A stretch of DNA of 64,000 nt from Augochlora pura (taxonomy: Eukaryota > Arthropoda > Insecta > Hymenoptera > Halictidae), in NCBI RefSeq assembly GCF_028453695.1, contig NC_135777.1:20856796-20920795 (forward strand). Direction: 5' to 3'. Below the pieces are notes generated by a model, which was given only the letters and a program-made list of their open reading frames with translations, had not been told where the DNA came from and ran no database searches. Below are positions 13,201-22,809 of this stretch, piece by piece (the stretch's first letter is position 1; each line of letters opens with the position of its first letter). Made by a program: the position numbers and the translations under genes.

Positions 13201-16200
13201 ATTATACATTTACCATTTTTACGATATCTCTAACATAATCGAATTCCTTCCAAAATTTCTCCGAAACATATTTCGCAATATTATATTAGGCAATTTTATT
13301 TTTTTTTCCATTTAGTATTTGAGAAGCATCGCTGCAGCGCTCCGCCGGCCGGATCATTCGAAAGAACGCAGCTAGCTCGGTCGGAAATGTCAATGCTCTC
13401 TAACATTGTCCTTATTTGCGGTTATTTCACGCAATAACGTGGCACCGGCATGACGCAACTGTAGCGTGGGCCTCTCCTCCGTTTGTACACGCGACCGGGG
13501 CCCGCGCAGGAAATCGCTTGCGCAATGAAACGCCAAATCTGAGGCACCTTGAGGCGCGCTGACAGCCGCGGGCCGTCATCGTTTCTTTTTTTTCTCCATC
13601 CCCCTCGGGTTTTCTACGCCGACCGACCGAACATCGTCCGAGCGAATTAGTACAATGGAACTGTATCACGTTTTTTTCCCCCGCCGTTCTCGCCGTGATT
13701 GCTTCAATTTGTCGGCGGCGGGTCCGTAGAACCTGTCGTTTCCGGTGCCGGGGCAGAAGGAAAGCATCGCGTGAAAGTAAACCCGACAAAAACTGGAAAC
13801 GCCTTCGAACGTTTAGGTGCGGTCTCGGGCTTTTTGATGGAACGAAGAAGACGTTTAATTGCTGCCTGCCCGCCGGATTCGACTAGTTTGGGCCGCGCGG
13901 TTCGAACTGTTTCGCCGGGGTCGATCCTTCGCGGAAGGTGTACACAATGAAGCCTTCTTTCGCGATTTTTATTACAACCGATACTCATTTTATCTGGCTT
14001 GAACCACGGCTGGCAGTATGGTTTTTCCCTATCGGGGTCTGCATAACGGGTCTTTTATTCTCTGGACTGATTTCTTCTTAGACTTTGAACGAACCTGGAA
14101 TACGTCAAGGGAGCTATTATAGTCTATAATTCGACGTGCGATAGCTTTTTGCTCAAGTCGCTAGTTAATAGTCAATTTTGCCGTGCCAGGTGTAGGCTGT
14201 GCATTAAAATTTTTTTGTAGCTCTCACTGTCTCGCGTTTAATAATTTTTATCTTGAGCGCATAAAAATCCGCAATTTGATCATGCGCATAAAAAGAAAAA
14301 TTCATCATCTTAAAAATCCGCCATCTTAACTTATCTGGAGACCCAAAGCAATGCGAATTACGATGTCCGTGTCACCACAATGCTAACCATGTTACACGAT
14401 TTCCAGGATCGGGACGAGCAGACGCGTCTCGAGATGAAGCACCGGAAAGAGGAGGACGACCTGTACCGAAAGTTCGCGCACCACCGCGAGGAGGAGGACA
14501 GGAGGATCCGCGAGGAGTTCCGAGTGCGTATTATCAATTAGCACGGCGGATCAGCCGTCGTTAGCCGATGCTCTCTCTCTCGCTTATTAATTAAAACCGC
14601 GTCGGCGGCGCGAACCACCTATAACAGTCCCGCGTTTCTCTCTCGGCCCGCAGGACGAATGGGAGAAGGAGCTGGAGCAGCTGTCGGCCAGATGGGAAGG
14701 CGAAAAAGTCGGTAGAGTTCGAACCCAACAATTTCAGCAGGAGAAGGAGGACTTGGAGAAGAACATGACTCTCCGCAGGGACAAGAAGAAGGAAAGTCTC
14801 ACGCGGAAAATAATAGAACACGAACGGTACTCATTACCTAATTAAACTGATTCCATACCGTGCTCGGATTACACTCGTTAGCTCCGATGAAAGCGTTACA
14901 ATGTTGCTACCGACACACGGGGTTACCCTTTGGGACCGCGCTTTTCACTTTGCACGCGGAACGGGAACCGAAACGAAATCTGCGTTCTCAGCCGGCGTTC
15001 TCTTCGCTCGTTCTCGGCGTCGTTATAAAAAGAAACAGCGACATGTTCCATGAAAAAGTACTTGCAATCTTGGAAGTCTAAATGACTATAAATGTAGTAC
15101 AAATTATATCGCTCATGTTTAACCTCTTAGGCACGGCTGGATTTTGCGCGAATGAAGTTTTTCGTAACTAAATTACCATTTTTTCTTAACCCCTTGCACT
15201 ATGACTCCCTTCATGCTGCGCTGATCAACACTCATTTGTTCTTAATATTTTTAATAATAGAACTAGACAATTGTTGTTTCGCCTGCTATTTTTATTTAAT
15301 TCAATTTTTCAAGCTTTGATCACAGAAGAATTAAATTTAATTTCGATTTAGAAGAAATTGATAATATTAATAGTTAGTAGATTTTGCATGAAAGCTCTGC
15401 CACGAGTCTGACTCGTTATTATAGTGCAAGGGGTTAATATATATTTATACCATATATATGGTATTAATTACATACATACTTTTTTTTACTGTACTGTACA
15501 CACACAATTTCACTTTAATCGTTTCCTTTAATAATTAATAAAATAATTAAGTCAAGCACGGAACATGCACGAAAGCCGCTATAGTGGCGCGCAGGTGCCT
15601 AAGAGGTTAAAACTACAAAATGTACAATGTCAGAATATCGTACAAGTTCTTCGGTCCATGGAACTTTGAAGAATCTTTCTACATTTCACGCGGCGCAAAA
15701 AGCTTCGAACGGGTTTTCGCGTTTAATTGGAAACGCCGCTTATTGCCGCATTGTCAGACAACAGCAGATTCGCGTCGCGTGCAGCAGATGGCTAATGACC
15801 CGCAACAAAATTAATATCCTGCTGTTTAAAATTCCTGCCGGCGCGGCGCGGACCCCGGCATTAATGCAACATCTTGTATAACATCGCCCCGCGTAACCTG
15901 CAAATTTGCAAAGGGTTCATCCGAGGAGGCAACGGGATTACACAGTCGACAAACTCCTCCCGCGGTCGGCGGTAATTAAAATCCACCGCGAGATTGTTAT
16001 GAATTAAACCACGGTCTCCATTGCAAACCGAGCGATAGGTTGGCGGGTCCGGGATCCTGTGTGCGTTCATATGCGCGCGCGTGTGTGTGTGTGTGTGTCG
16101 GGTGCCGCGGAGACGGATATCACCGCGATTCCCGTTAATTACGTATTCCCGTCGTTCCCCGGGCGGCGGAGAGAACCTTCCTAGGTTATTTATTCAAAGG

Positions 16201-19200
16201 CGACGCGGAAGTTCCCGCTTTATGGGTGAATTTCGTAACGACCGTGAGCCCCACCTCGGCCGCGGTTCACGCGCGAGCCGCTCGTAACTCCTGATCAATT
16301 TCTAGGGCGGCGACCGCCGCGCTGGTGGAGAAACAGAGCTCCGAGATGCTGGAGCTGATCAATGAGGCGAGGAGCGAGTATATGCGCCAGGAGAGCCTGT
16401 ATCTCGACGAGGGGGACGGTTATGCCCAGGAAGCGCCGCCTATGCCTTATCCGTCGCGCGCGCCGCCCCCGCAGCCGCCCGCCCTGGCCAAGTATCACAT
16501 CTACAATGATCCTCTGGAGTTTGCTGACATGGATCAGATAGCTATTTCGGTAAGCTCGCGGCGTAGGTTCCCTTTTAACGGCGGATCTTTCCCCGCAAAT
16601 GTAATATATCGGGGGGGAGGAAGCCCCGTACACGATGACGCCCCGCGCGCCGCCGCCTGTTACCGCCGCGGAATTTTAAAGGGGCTCGCTCCGAATCGGC
16701 GTCAATATTTTCATATATTCGCGATATAACGGCTCCTCTTATCCGCTCCACCGTGCGCGACGTCCGGTAATCGATTTACGATCTTCACCGGGGAAGACGT
16801 ATCCCCGGCACTTATGGACTACGGTGTCACACTTTCGCGACCCTGCGGAGGAAAAACGACGGATACTAACGCGTTCGCGGACAGTTAACATTTTAATCAG
16901 CTGAAAATTTAGACCGTCGATTTATTTTCAAACTAATCGTGATATACAATTCTTCGTGCTAAATTTGCTTCGTTTTATGTGCTGTTTTATTCAAAACGGA
17001 GAAATAGGTCACAGAAAATAGCGTATGAAATATTTGATTCGGACATAAATAATTTTTTAATAATCAAGCTGTATCAGAATTCAACCTTTGACACAGTTGC
17101 CATGATTTTATGAATTGTCCACTTACAAATAATTTTTTAATAAATGCGAGTCATAATTCAAAATAGTTTTCTTCAGTGGAAATGTAGGTGTAAAATAAAT
17201 AGATCCCTTTCTTGTAGAATATCCTAAAACAATTAGCAGGCGACTTATTACAACAACAGCCAAATAAATAAATAATTGCACATCTCCAAAAACTTCTAAT
17301 AAATCCGAGAATCTGAAAGCACTTGCACTCTTGGTTACCTGACAGAACCACAGTCCGGAAGCTAATATTAATTTTTCAACGAGCCTGTTCGCTCGACAAG
17401 AGCCATTCAACGAACAAGAAGTGTCCGACACGTTCCTACATTCAAATGGCAGTCACCCTTATCTCTGCCGGAGGGACGTACCCTTACGTTAGGGTGGGTA
17501 AAACCTCCACGAGTCCCGGAACGATCCTCCTCCCATTGCCCACGATTTATAGCGCAAACACACCCGACGTCTATTGGCAGAACACCGCGTAGATTAGGTA
17601 CAGGGATTGACTTACCGATCTTCACACCCCTTTCTCTTTCTCCGGCAATAAATCAGGTGGCCCAAGAAGATCAAAAAACGTTCACGGACCTGGTGCGACA
17701 GTTGGTGAGCAGATGCGGATCGGACATAGAGAAGGCGAGGACGATATTCCGATGGATCACCGTGAAGAATCTGAACACTATGCAGTTCGATGAGAATCTG
17801 CGCGGCGACACGCCTATGGGTCTGTTGAGAGGTATCAAACACGGGACCGAAAGCTACCACGTTCTGTTCAAGCGACTGTGCAGGTATTGTTACCGTGAAA
17901 TTCGGAACCGCGGCGAACTGTGTACACGCTTATCGAATAGAGAGGACTCTGGGTAACCGAAGCTTTTTCTGATTTCGTTTCGCAGTTACGCGGGGTTGCA
18001 TTGCGTGGTCATAAAGGGTTACAGCAAATCGGCTGGCTACCAGCCGGGGGTGTGTTTCGAGGACAACCGATTCCGGAACAGCTGGAACGCGGTCTACGTG
18101 GCCGGTGCGTGGAGATTCGTTCAGTGCAATTGGGGAGCGCGACATCTCGTCAATGCCAAAGAAGTTCCTCGTCCTGGACAACCCAAAGCCAAGAACGACA
18201 GTCTCAGGTGATCATCGAAATTCAGCCGAACTGCCTTTGACGGAAAATGTGATCGTAGTCGAAGAATTATTTTACTATAGACTGATAATCGATAGCCACT
18301 GTCTATTCATACGCGAAAACTGTACGAAAAGAGCAGCGCGACAATTTATTAAAAAATATTTTCTTAATGTTATGAATAGATTACGGATTTTATAAAATAG
18401 CAAAATTGAATACCCGCAATTTCCAATAATAGAAAGATCAAAGACATTTAAAAATGTCGATGTATTTTTAATTTATCATTAACGATAAACCAGCTATTCA
18501 GTTTCTATTGTCTGCAACCGACGCAGACAATTTTTATTTCGCCTGAAAATCTGCAGCCCGGTTATTGTTTGTCCTGCAGAAGTGTACCAAATAACTGTCC
18601 AATTATTGGAGCCGACGAACTGTTCTCTCCAGGACACATTAGCAATCTCGTAATTGTTATTCCCTCTAACTGTTCGAAATTCCGTTCGCAAACAGCCACG
18701 GTGTAATGTTTGCGGGACACGTGTTCAGCGAAGAATATTTCATTTACTTCGCCTCTCTATTTCCGCTCGGATATAACGAAGACAATATTTGCACAAGATC
18801 TTCGCATTCTTCGGTCAAAGTGCTGGCCCGAAGAATGCCGGCTGCGTATTCGCATCCGAAATGTTTCGCGTGTTCGGAACTCTCACCTTTTCGAGGCGGC
18901 AGTTTGAATGGTTTCGATAACAATTGCGTACCAAATCGATTGTTTAAAATGTTCAGATACGAGTACGACGACCACTACTTCTTGACGGACCCGCGGGAAT
19001 TCATCTACGAGTTCTTCCCGCTGCAAGAGGAGTGGCAATTGCTCAAACAACCGATTTCGCTGAAAGACTTCGAGGAGCTGCCTTTCGTGCGATCGTTGTT
19101 CTTCAGGTGAGTCGTCGTTCTTCAGGTGAGACGTCGTGTTCACCCGAAGATTCGCGGTGCGAAATCACCGTATAACTATTTGGCCGGCCCCAAATATTTG

Positions 19201-20969
19201 CCGTCCGAAATTTATCCGGCGCGAGAAAGAAATCGTCACAATTTATGCAAATGTCGACAGGTACGGCCTCTACTTCCCGGACACGAACACGAACGCCGTT
19301 ATGTACACGGACTCGACCGGCGCCGCGACGGTCAGGATAGCGATGCCGGCCCACATGCAGTCGTCCCTCATTTTTCACTATAACCTGAAGTTCTACGACA
19401 ACGACGGCGACGGATACGACGGCGTGTCGTTGAAGCGCTTCGTCATGCAGGTAATCATTCGCCGCGGATCGATCGAACACGCCCCGACGAAATGAAATTC
19501 TTCTGGGTTTGCGTAGTTAATTACCTGCACGACGACCCACCCTCCCCTCCACCGGCAAAAGCTGCACCTAACAATACAAAGCGCCTTCCTCCGGTCTGAA
19601 AGAGAAAAGTTGCTTAACGACAGTTCCCTGCTAATTAATCGCCGGGAAACTGAAATTAATTAGCCAGGTGCCGAGCACAAAGGGATTGTTTGTACGTTTA
19701 TTCGAGCGACGACGAAGTTTGCTATTTGCAATAATAATAACGTTCCTCTAAACAGGTCTCTGCCGTGTAACCCTACCGGCCTGAATAGGTCGGCTGCTGT
19801 TTAAAGCTTAGCTCTCTCCCCTCCCTTCAAATTAATCTCGTCCTATTACTTTCACGAAATAGTTGCGACTTCCTCGCCGTTGTTGTTACCGATTTGTATG
19901 AAATCCTTGTGTTCGCAGTCCGTAGTTGGCAACATAGTCGCGTTCAGAGTGCACGCGCCCTGCTCGGGCGCTTTTCTACTGGACATCTTCGCGAACGCCG
20001 TGACGCCGAAAGAATATTTGACCGGCGAGCCGATGAAGTTCAAGAGCGTCTGCAAGTTTAAAATCGCCTGCGAGGAGCTGCAGACGGTGATGGTACCACT
20101 GCCAGACTGCGCCAGCGGCGAATGGGGGCCGACGAAGGCTACAAGACTCTTTGGCCTTATACCAATTACTGATCAGGTAAATCACGCGCCGAACATCGCC
20201 GGAGCCAGCGCCAACCTAAAATACCGAAATTCCTCGGTTACAGCTCATTCAATAAACTCGCCAATTGCGAACGTTTTTCCGAAGCGAAATGCGTTCTTTT
20301 TTCACTCCATTGACTTGCTTGAACTTTGATATGGTCATAAGAAAAAAGAAAATTGTACAAGTAACAATTCCTAATATTTTAATTATTCTCTACTAGATAT
20401 TATTATTATTAGTATTACTTCGCGAATTCTTCTGACTCTGAAAAATTCGAGGAAGCAAAATATAAAGTAATATAGTATTGATAAATATATAGTAACAATG
20501 TTTTTAAATTCTTTCAACGCCTCCACAGTTTTCTATTTCACTTGAACGCGTATATTGGAAGTCTAATCAAAGAGGTTACCAAATAAATCAGCAAATATCA
20601 AATGTACCAAATCAGTCTTTCAATATCCAGTCATCTAACATATCGTATCGATCGTAGGAGGCTCTGGTGTTCGCGGGCCGTGAGCTGGAGATCCAATTCC
20701 GGATGTCAAGGCCGCTGACCGACTTCATGGCGACGTTGCACAAGAACGGCATAGAGGAGAAGCGTCTGTCGAAATACGTAACGCACTCGATCGCCGACGA
20801 CGACGTGGTCACATTCTCGATCAGCTTCCCCGAGGAAGGTCAATACGGCTTGGACATATACACCAGAGAGTCCACCAGCCCGACGAACGTCCCCCACGAC
20901 GTCACCGGTGAGAAACACCTGCTGACGCACTGCTGCAAGTATCTGATCAACTCCAGCAAACGGAACTAG
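6685..20969 (+). CDS. Hil: Hillarin (KY/transglutaminase-like cytoskeletal protein), 5'-partial, ten visible exons
   Basis: Ten exons join in phase across GT-AG introns and give 718 residues plus TAG, numbered here from the first whole codon. Residues 1-88 are low-complexity, rich in Gly, His, Tyr and Asn. Residues 89-206 are dense in Glu, Lys and Arg and look like a coiled coil. Residues 226-245 are proline-rich. Residues 267-416 form the transglutaminase-like domain, including the motifs AGLHCVVIKGY and NSWNAVYVAG. Residues 417-718 are the hillarin/KY C-terminal region. Known for the family: hillarin is a cytoplasmic, septin-associated protein in Drosophila, the nematode relative ltd-1 carries a LIM domain, and vertebrate KY acts in muscle. 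The usual Cys-His-Asp positions hold Thr330, Asn373 and Gln388, so a scaffold role is likelier than catalysis (inference). The start codon and any LIM domain are not visible. Identity rests on remembered family motifs, not on a search. Confidence 0.93.
7159..7227. repeat. 69-base direct repeat, left copy
   Basis: The block beginning CCTTCGGTTCGTCGCACACG and ending GTTGCTCGGCAA is identical to 7454-7522. It brackets the inserted repeat at 7228-7453 and reads as a long target-site duplication. Confidence 0.9.
7228..7453 (-). mobile_element. short 5'-truncated retroelement-like insertion with tandem-repeat tail
   Basis: On the minus strand the insertion starts with the last codons of a reading frame ending INNFLILYPPRH with a stop at 7397. 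About 30 bases of 3' sequence follow, then a tail of about six copies of a 22-base unit (AATTTATTTCAATATTTATT on the plus strand). The order of coding end, short 3' UTR and repeat tail, plus flanking duplications, fits a non-LTR retrotransposon. The family is not identified. Confidence 0.55.
7454..7522. repeat. 69-base direct repeat, right copy
   Basis: It is a perfect match to 7159-7227, offset by 295 bases. After it the presumed original flank continues as GGCGACTCCTCTCG. Confidence 0.9.
7581..7831 (+). mobile_element. TTAA MITE, family A, decayed copy
   Basis: The left end AACCTTTTGCAATACGAT and right end GTCTGACTCGTTACTATAGTACG plus AGGGATTAA match, with many changes, the ends of the copy at 15186-15437. 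The spacing of 251 bases is nearly the same as that copy's 252. Confidence 0.45.
8240..9110. other. GC-rich island in the first hillarin intron
   Basis: This CpG-rich block contains a G-run segment (8419-8460, repeated GGGGAGG units), an alternating CG tract near 8558-8574 and a run of 16 C at 8784-8799. Open frames on both strands here are composition artefacts. It could be a regulatory island or an internal promoter, but no core promoter is recognised. Confidence 0.4.
9718..9915 (-). mobile_element. second copy of the retroelement-like repeat with tandem tail
   Basis: The tail of about five 22-base units (9718-9826) and the next 86 bases (9830-9915) match 7367-7452 with about eight mismatches. 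The minus-strand frame again ends IYNFLILYPPKD with its stop at 9858 and stays open upstream to 10100, including NDYSIFFHNYGGVILFQQ. Whether that upstream part belongs to the element is unclear. No clean target-site duplication is visible here. Confidence 0.55.
10150..10960. other. GC-rich island flanked by GA tracts in a hillarin intron
   Basis: A (GA)n run at 10203-10228 and GGGAGA runs at 10893-10940 flank a CpG-rich block. GA tracts can bind GAGA factor in insects, so an enhancer or promoter is possible (inference). No exon is supported. Confidence 0.35.
10961..14406. other. rest of the long hillarin intron
   Basis: AT-rich and CpG-rich blocks alternate (11640-12150 and 13310-13960 are GC-rich). 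A single MITE-like end, TTAACCCTTTGCACTCGAG, lies at 11448. No exon is supported. Confidence 0.6.
14407..14523 (+). CDS. Hil: hillarin exon, charged coiled-coil start
   Basis: The exon has 39 codons in phase 0 at both ends, with acceptor ATTTCCAG and donor GTGCGT. It reads DRDEQTRLEMKHRKEEDDLY and continues in the same style, almost entirely charged residues with heptad-like spacing. The 7.4-kb intron before it is the longest in the visible gene. Confidence 0.9.
14654..14826 (+). CDS. Hil: hillarin exon, coiled coil continued
   Basis: The acceptor is CGGCCCGCAG ending at 14653, and the donor is GTACTC at 14827. The exon encodes 57 codons plus two bases of a split Arg codon that is completed at 16306. 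It continues the Glu/Lys/Arg-rich helix, starting DEWEKELEQLSARWEGEKVG. The 130-base intron before it is typical of compact insect introns. Confidence 0.9.
15119..15610. mobile_element. TTAA MITE, outer element of a nested pair
   Basis: The ends are TTAACCTCTTAGGCAC and, inverted, GTGCCTAAGAGGTTAA: a 12-base perfect terminal inverted repeat inside TTAA target sites. A second, unrelated MITE is inserted inside it. It lies in the hillarin intron 14827-16305. Confidence 0.85.
15186..15437 (+). mobile_element. TTAA MITE, family A, inner element
   Basis: The ends are TTAACCCCTTGCACTATGA and TATAGTGCAAGGGGTTAA, giving a terminal inverted repeat of about 13 bases with TTAA on both sides. It is 252 bases long, non-coding and the best preserved family A copy in the window. 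Confidence 0.85.
16078..16099. repeat. (GT)n microsatellite
   Basis: A short GT run follows GCGCGC, about 200 bases upstream of a hillarin acceptor. Confidence 0.9.
16306..16549 (+). CDS. Hil: hillarin exon, end of helix and proline-rich linker
   Basis: The acceptor is TTTCTAG ending at 16305, and the donor is GTAAGC at 16550. One base completes the split Arg, then 81 codons follow. A helix (ALVEKQSSEMLELINEARSEY) leads into a proline-rich linker around PPMPYPSRAPPPQPP, then DPLEFADMDQIAIS, which leads into the transglutaminase-like domain. Confidence 0.92.
16550..17656. other. hillarin intron
   Basis: A GC-rich start grades into AT-rich sequence. No repeat family, exon or RNA gene is recognised. 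Confidence 0.7.
17657..17883 (+). CDS. Hil: hillarin exon, first half of transglutaminase-like domain
   Basis: The acceptor is AAATCAG ending at 17656, and the donor is GTATTG at 17884. The exon has 75 codons plus two bases. It contains DIEKARTIFRWITVKNL, the usual transglutaminase-like lead-in, then GTESYHVLFKRLC. In that second motif the family's catalytic Cys is expected where Thr330 stands (my alignment by eye). Confidence 0.94.
17986..18207 (+). CDS. Hil: hillarin exon, second half of transglutaminase-like domain
   Basis: The acceptor is TTTCGCAG ending at 17985, and the donor is GTGATC at 18208. The motifs AGLHCVVIKGYSKSAGYQPG, NSWNAVYVAGAW and FVQCNWGARH are diagnostic of this family. 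Asn373 replaces the His of the usual HAWNAV motif, and Gln388 stands where the Asp before TWGAG is expected. The exon ends with two bases of an Arg codon. Confidence 0.95.
18208..18956. other. hillarin intron
   Basis: The sequence is unremarkable. An open frame of 134 codons runs from 18706 across the acceptor into the next exon; its part upstream of 18957 is not supported as coding. Confidence 0.7.
18957..19106 (+). CDS. Hil: hillarin exon, start of C-terminal region
   Basis: The acceptor is AATGTTCAG ending at 18956, and the donor is GTGAGT at 19107. It encodes YEYDDHYFLTDPREFIYEFF, a strongly conserved hillarin/KY segment, followed by FEELPFVRSLFF. A second near-identical donor lies 19 bases downstream. 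Confidence 0.93.
19107..19141 (+). promoter_or_regulatory. tandem duplicated splice donor
   Basis: TTCTTCAGGTGAG occurs at the exon end and again 19 bases on (second GT at 19126). Use of the second site would read AGG TGA, an immediate stop. Confidence 0.7.
19261..19450 (+). CDS. Hil: hillarin exon, C-terminal region
   Basis: The acceptor is GTCGACAG ending at 19260, and the donor is GTAATC at 19451. One base completes the split Arg, then 63 codons begin YGLYFPDTNTNAVMYTDSTG. The pattern of alternating hydrophobic residues suggests beta-sandwich structure, as in the C-terminal domains of KY-type proteins. Confidence 0.92.
19451..19918. other. hillarin intron
   Basis: It contains a short GC-rich segment and then AT-rich sequence. 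Nothing is recognised in it. Confidence 0.7.
19919..20176 (+). CDS. Hil: hillarin exon, C-terminal region
   Basis: The exon has 86 codons in phase 0 at both ends, with acceptor GTGTTCGCAG and donor GTAAAT. It encodes NIVAFRVHAPCSGAFLLDIF, and later CASGEWGPTKATRLFGLIP, which contains a conserved GxWGP core. It is cysteine-containing and beta-rich in appearance. Confidence 0.93.
20177..20657. other. hillarin intron
   Basis: The sequence is AT-rich with no repeat or exon recognised. Confidence 0.7.
20658..20969 (+). CDS. Hil: hillarin terminal exon with stop codon
   Basis: The acceptor is GATCGTAG ending at 20657. The exon has 103 codons and then TAG at 20967-20969. It starts EALVFAGRELEIQFRMSRPL and ends HLLTHCCKYLINSSKRN. 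The natural-looking end and the lack of any further in-frame donor support this as the real C-terminus. Confidence 0.92.
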   Translation, partial: EALVFAGRELEIQFRMSRPLTDFMATLHKNGIEEKRLSKYVTHSIADDDVVTFSISFPEEGQYGLDIYTRESTSPTNVPHDVTGEKHLLTHCCKYLINSSKRN

Positions 20970-22539
20970 AGCCCATCGTCCTAAAGAGATTCGAAGGTCC
21001 GCCGCGGACGAACAGCATCGCGACACGAGACCGTTTCGCTGGCACGATTTGTTCGGTGGACGAGCTTCGCGGAGGATCCGCGGATCAACGCGAGATCATG
21101 AAAGGTGCTGTAACTCCTCTCCGTTGACCGTTGACCGAGTTCTTCCGCGCGCCGAGGAGATCAGCGCGCGCGCGGCCGCGAAAGAACTAATCTTCTCAAA
21201 GGTTAGCCCTCCACTTGCCAGTAAATTACCTGTTAACTAAGAATACGATCGCGCGAGGTGTCGGCTGCGCAGCAGAGGAAGCGGGAAGCCTTTTCCATGG
21301 CGGAGTTTCGGAACGACCCGGTGGATCGCCGCGGTTTATCGTGGCCGTCCGGAGTACCGCGTGTTTCTTTTTTCCCCAAGACTCTACCGGTCGGTATCTT
21401 CGGGGAGCCGTTCCGCAGTCACCTAGCAGTCTGAACGCATTCCGCGCGCAGTTTCCGTTTTACAGGCACACAATGAACACGGCGCGCGGACGATGTAAAT
21501 ATACGAGCGAGCAAGATCTACAGTCTCGGGGAAAACCTTCGCAGCGTTTCTATAATTCCCGGTTGACGCGCTACCTCCACGTTCTTCGTAGTTTAGCGAC
21601 AATAAGTTCTTAATTGATCGAGGACAATTAACCGGGGAGAGGCGTCCCTAATTGGACCAAGTCGCACAGCGGCCGGTTGCTTTTAAAAACGGGACGGGAA
21701 ATCATTATCATTCGAAAACGCTTTATGGCAACAATATTAGACGTAACTTGTTTATGAATGCACGCGTCGCGTTTCTAGTTACGCGGTGCAAAAGTTGTCT
21801 ACCTCAATATGCAACAAACTGAAGCGAAATTGAAGTTTGTTCTTTCTCTTAACGTGTCTTGTAGGTCAAAAATAACGTAACATAATTATCGAAGTTTCAT
21901 ATCATTTTTCTACTGTTTCTATCTACCTATCGCACAAGATTAGATGGCTATTTAGTTTTCAAACAATTCGGAGCATATTTTGATATAATAAAAAGATTAT
22001 CAAAATTTGAATAATTTTAAACTACTTTGAATAATTTTACCTTTTTCTGAAATTGATTTTCAACTTACTAGTGAACATAAACTACGATAGTTATTAATTA
22101 TACGTGTGAGATAATAATTAATCAAACTACCTAACAATTTTCCACTGATGGGAGAATATCTTTTCGTCCCGCTTTCTATGAAAATCAGCCGCTGTGCGTC
22201 GCGAGAGAAGCGTAACGAGCCCACGCGATCGCGGTCGAACCCGTCCGCGTCAGCTATATTTATTAAGAGCCTTTTATTTAACTCGCTGATGATTTTTCCG
22301 GGCCCGTTGTCGACCGTACTTCGCCGCGGGAAAGATCGCAATTACAGTTAACTAGCTCCGGAGATCGCGCGGTGCTCCCCGGTCGAATTAATCAAACTTT
22401 CTCGCCCCGATTACCGGTCCGAGGCATTAATCCCAATTATCCCGTGACCGCTTTAATTCAATCCCGTTGGAATCGCGCTCCGCCATTCGTTTCGCGTTTT
22501 TCGAGTGGCGTCACGCGATTCGCCGAACAGGAAGCGTGG
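20970..22539. other. hillarin 3' UTR and downstream flank
   Basis: A GC-rich stretch to about 21700 may be 3' UTR, followed by an AT-rich stretch. No other gene is recognised. Confidence 0.5.
21987..21992 (+). promoter_or_regulatory. possible hillarin poly(A) signal AATAAA
   Basis: This is the first AATAAA that I found after the hillarin stop codon, about 1 kb downstream, in an AT-rich stretch that follows a GC-rich 3' flank. A second AATAAA lies at 22964-22969. Neither has a clear GT-rich downstream element. Confidence 0.3.
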
Positions 22540-22559
22540 AACCTTGAGGAAAAAATCGT

Positions 22560-22806
22560 CGATTTTAAATATTTTAAACGACGATTTTCAAATACCAATT
22601 TGAACGCCGATTTTTGAATGTCAATTTAAAATCGAAGATTTTTAAATATCAATTTAAAATCGAAGATTTTTAAATCTCAATTTAAAATCGAAGATTTTTA
22701 AATATCAATTTAAAATCGAAGATTTTTAAATATCGATTTAAAGTCGAAGATTTTTAAATATCAATTTTAAATCGGAGATTTTTAAATATCAATTTGAAAT
22801 CGGAGA
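22560..22806. repeat. 28-base minisatellite, about eight or nine copies
   Basis: The unit GATTTTTAAATATCAATTTA plus AAATCGAA repeats almost exactly in the centre and degrades to both sides. Confidence 0.9.
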
Positions 22807-22809
22807 TCA

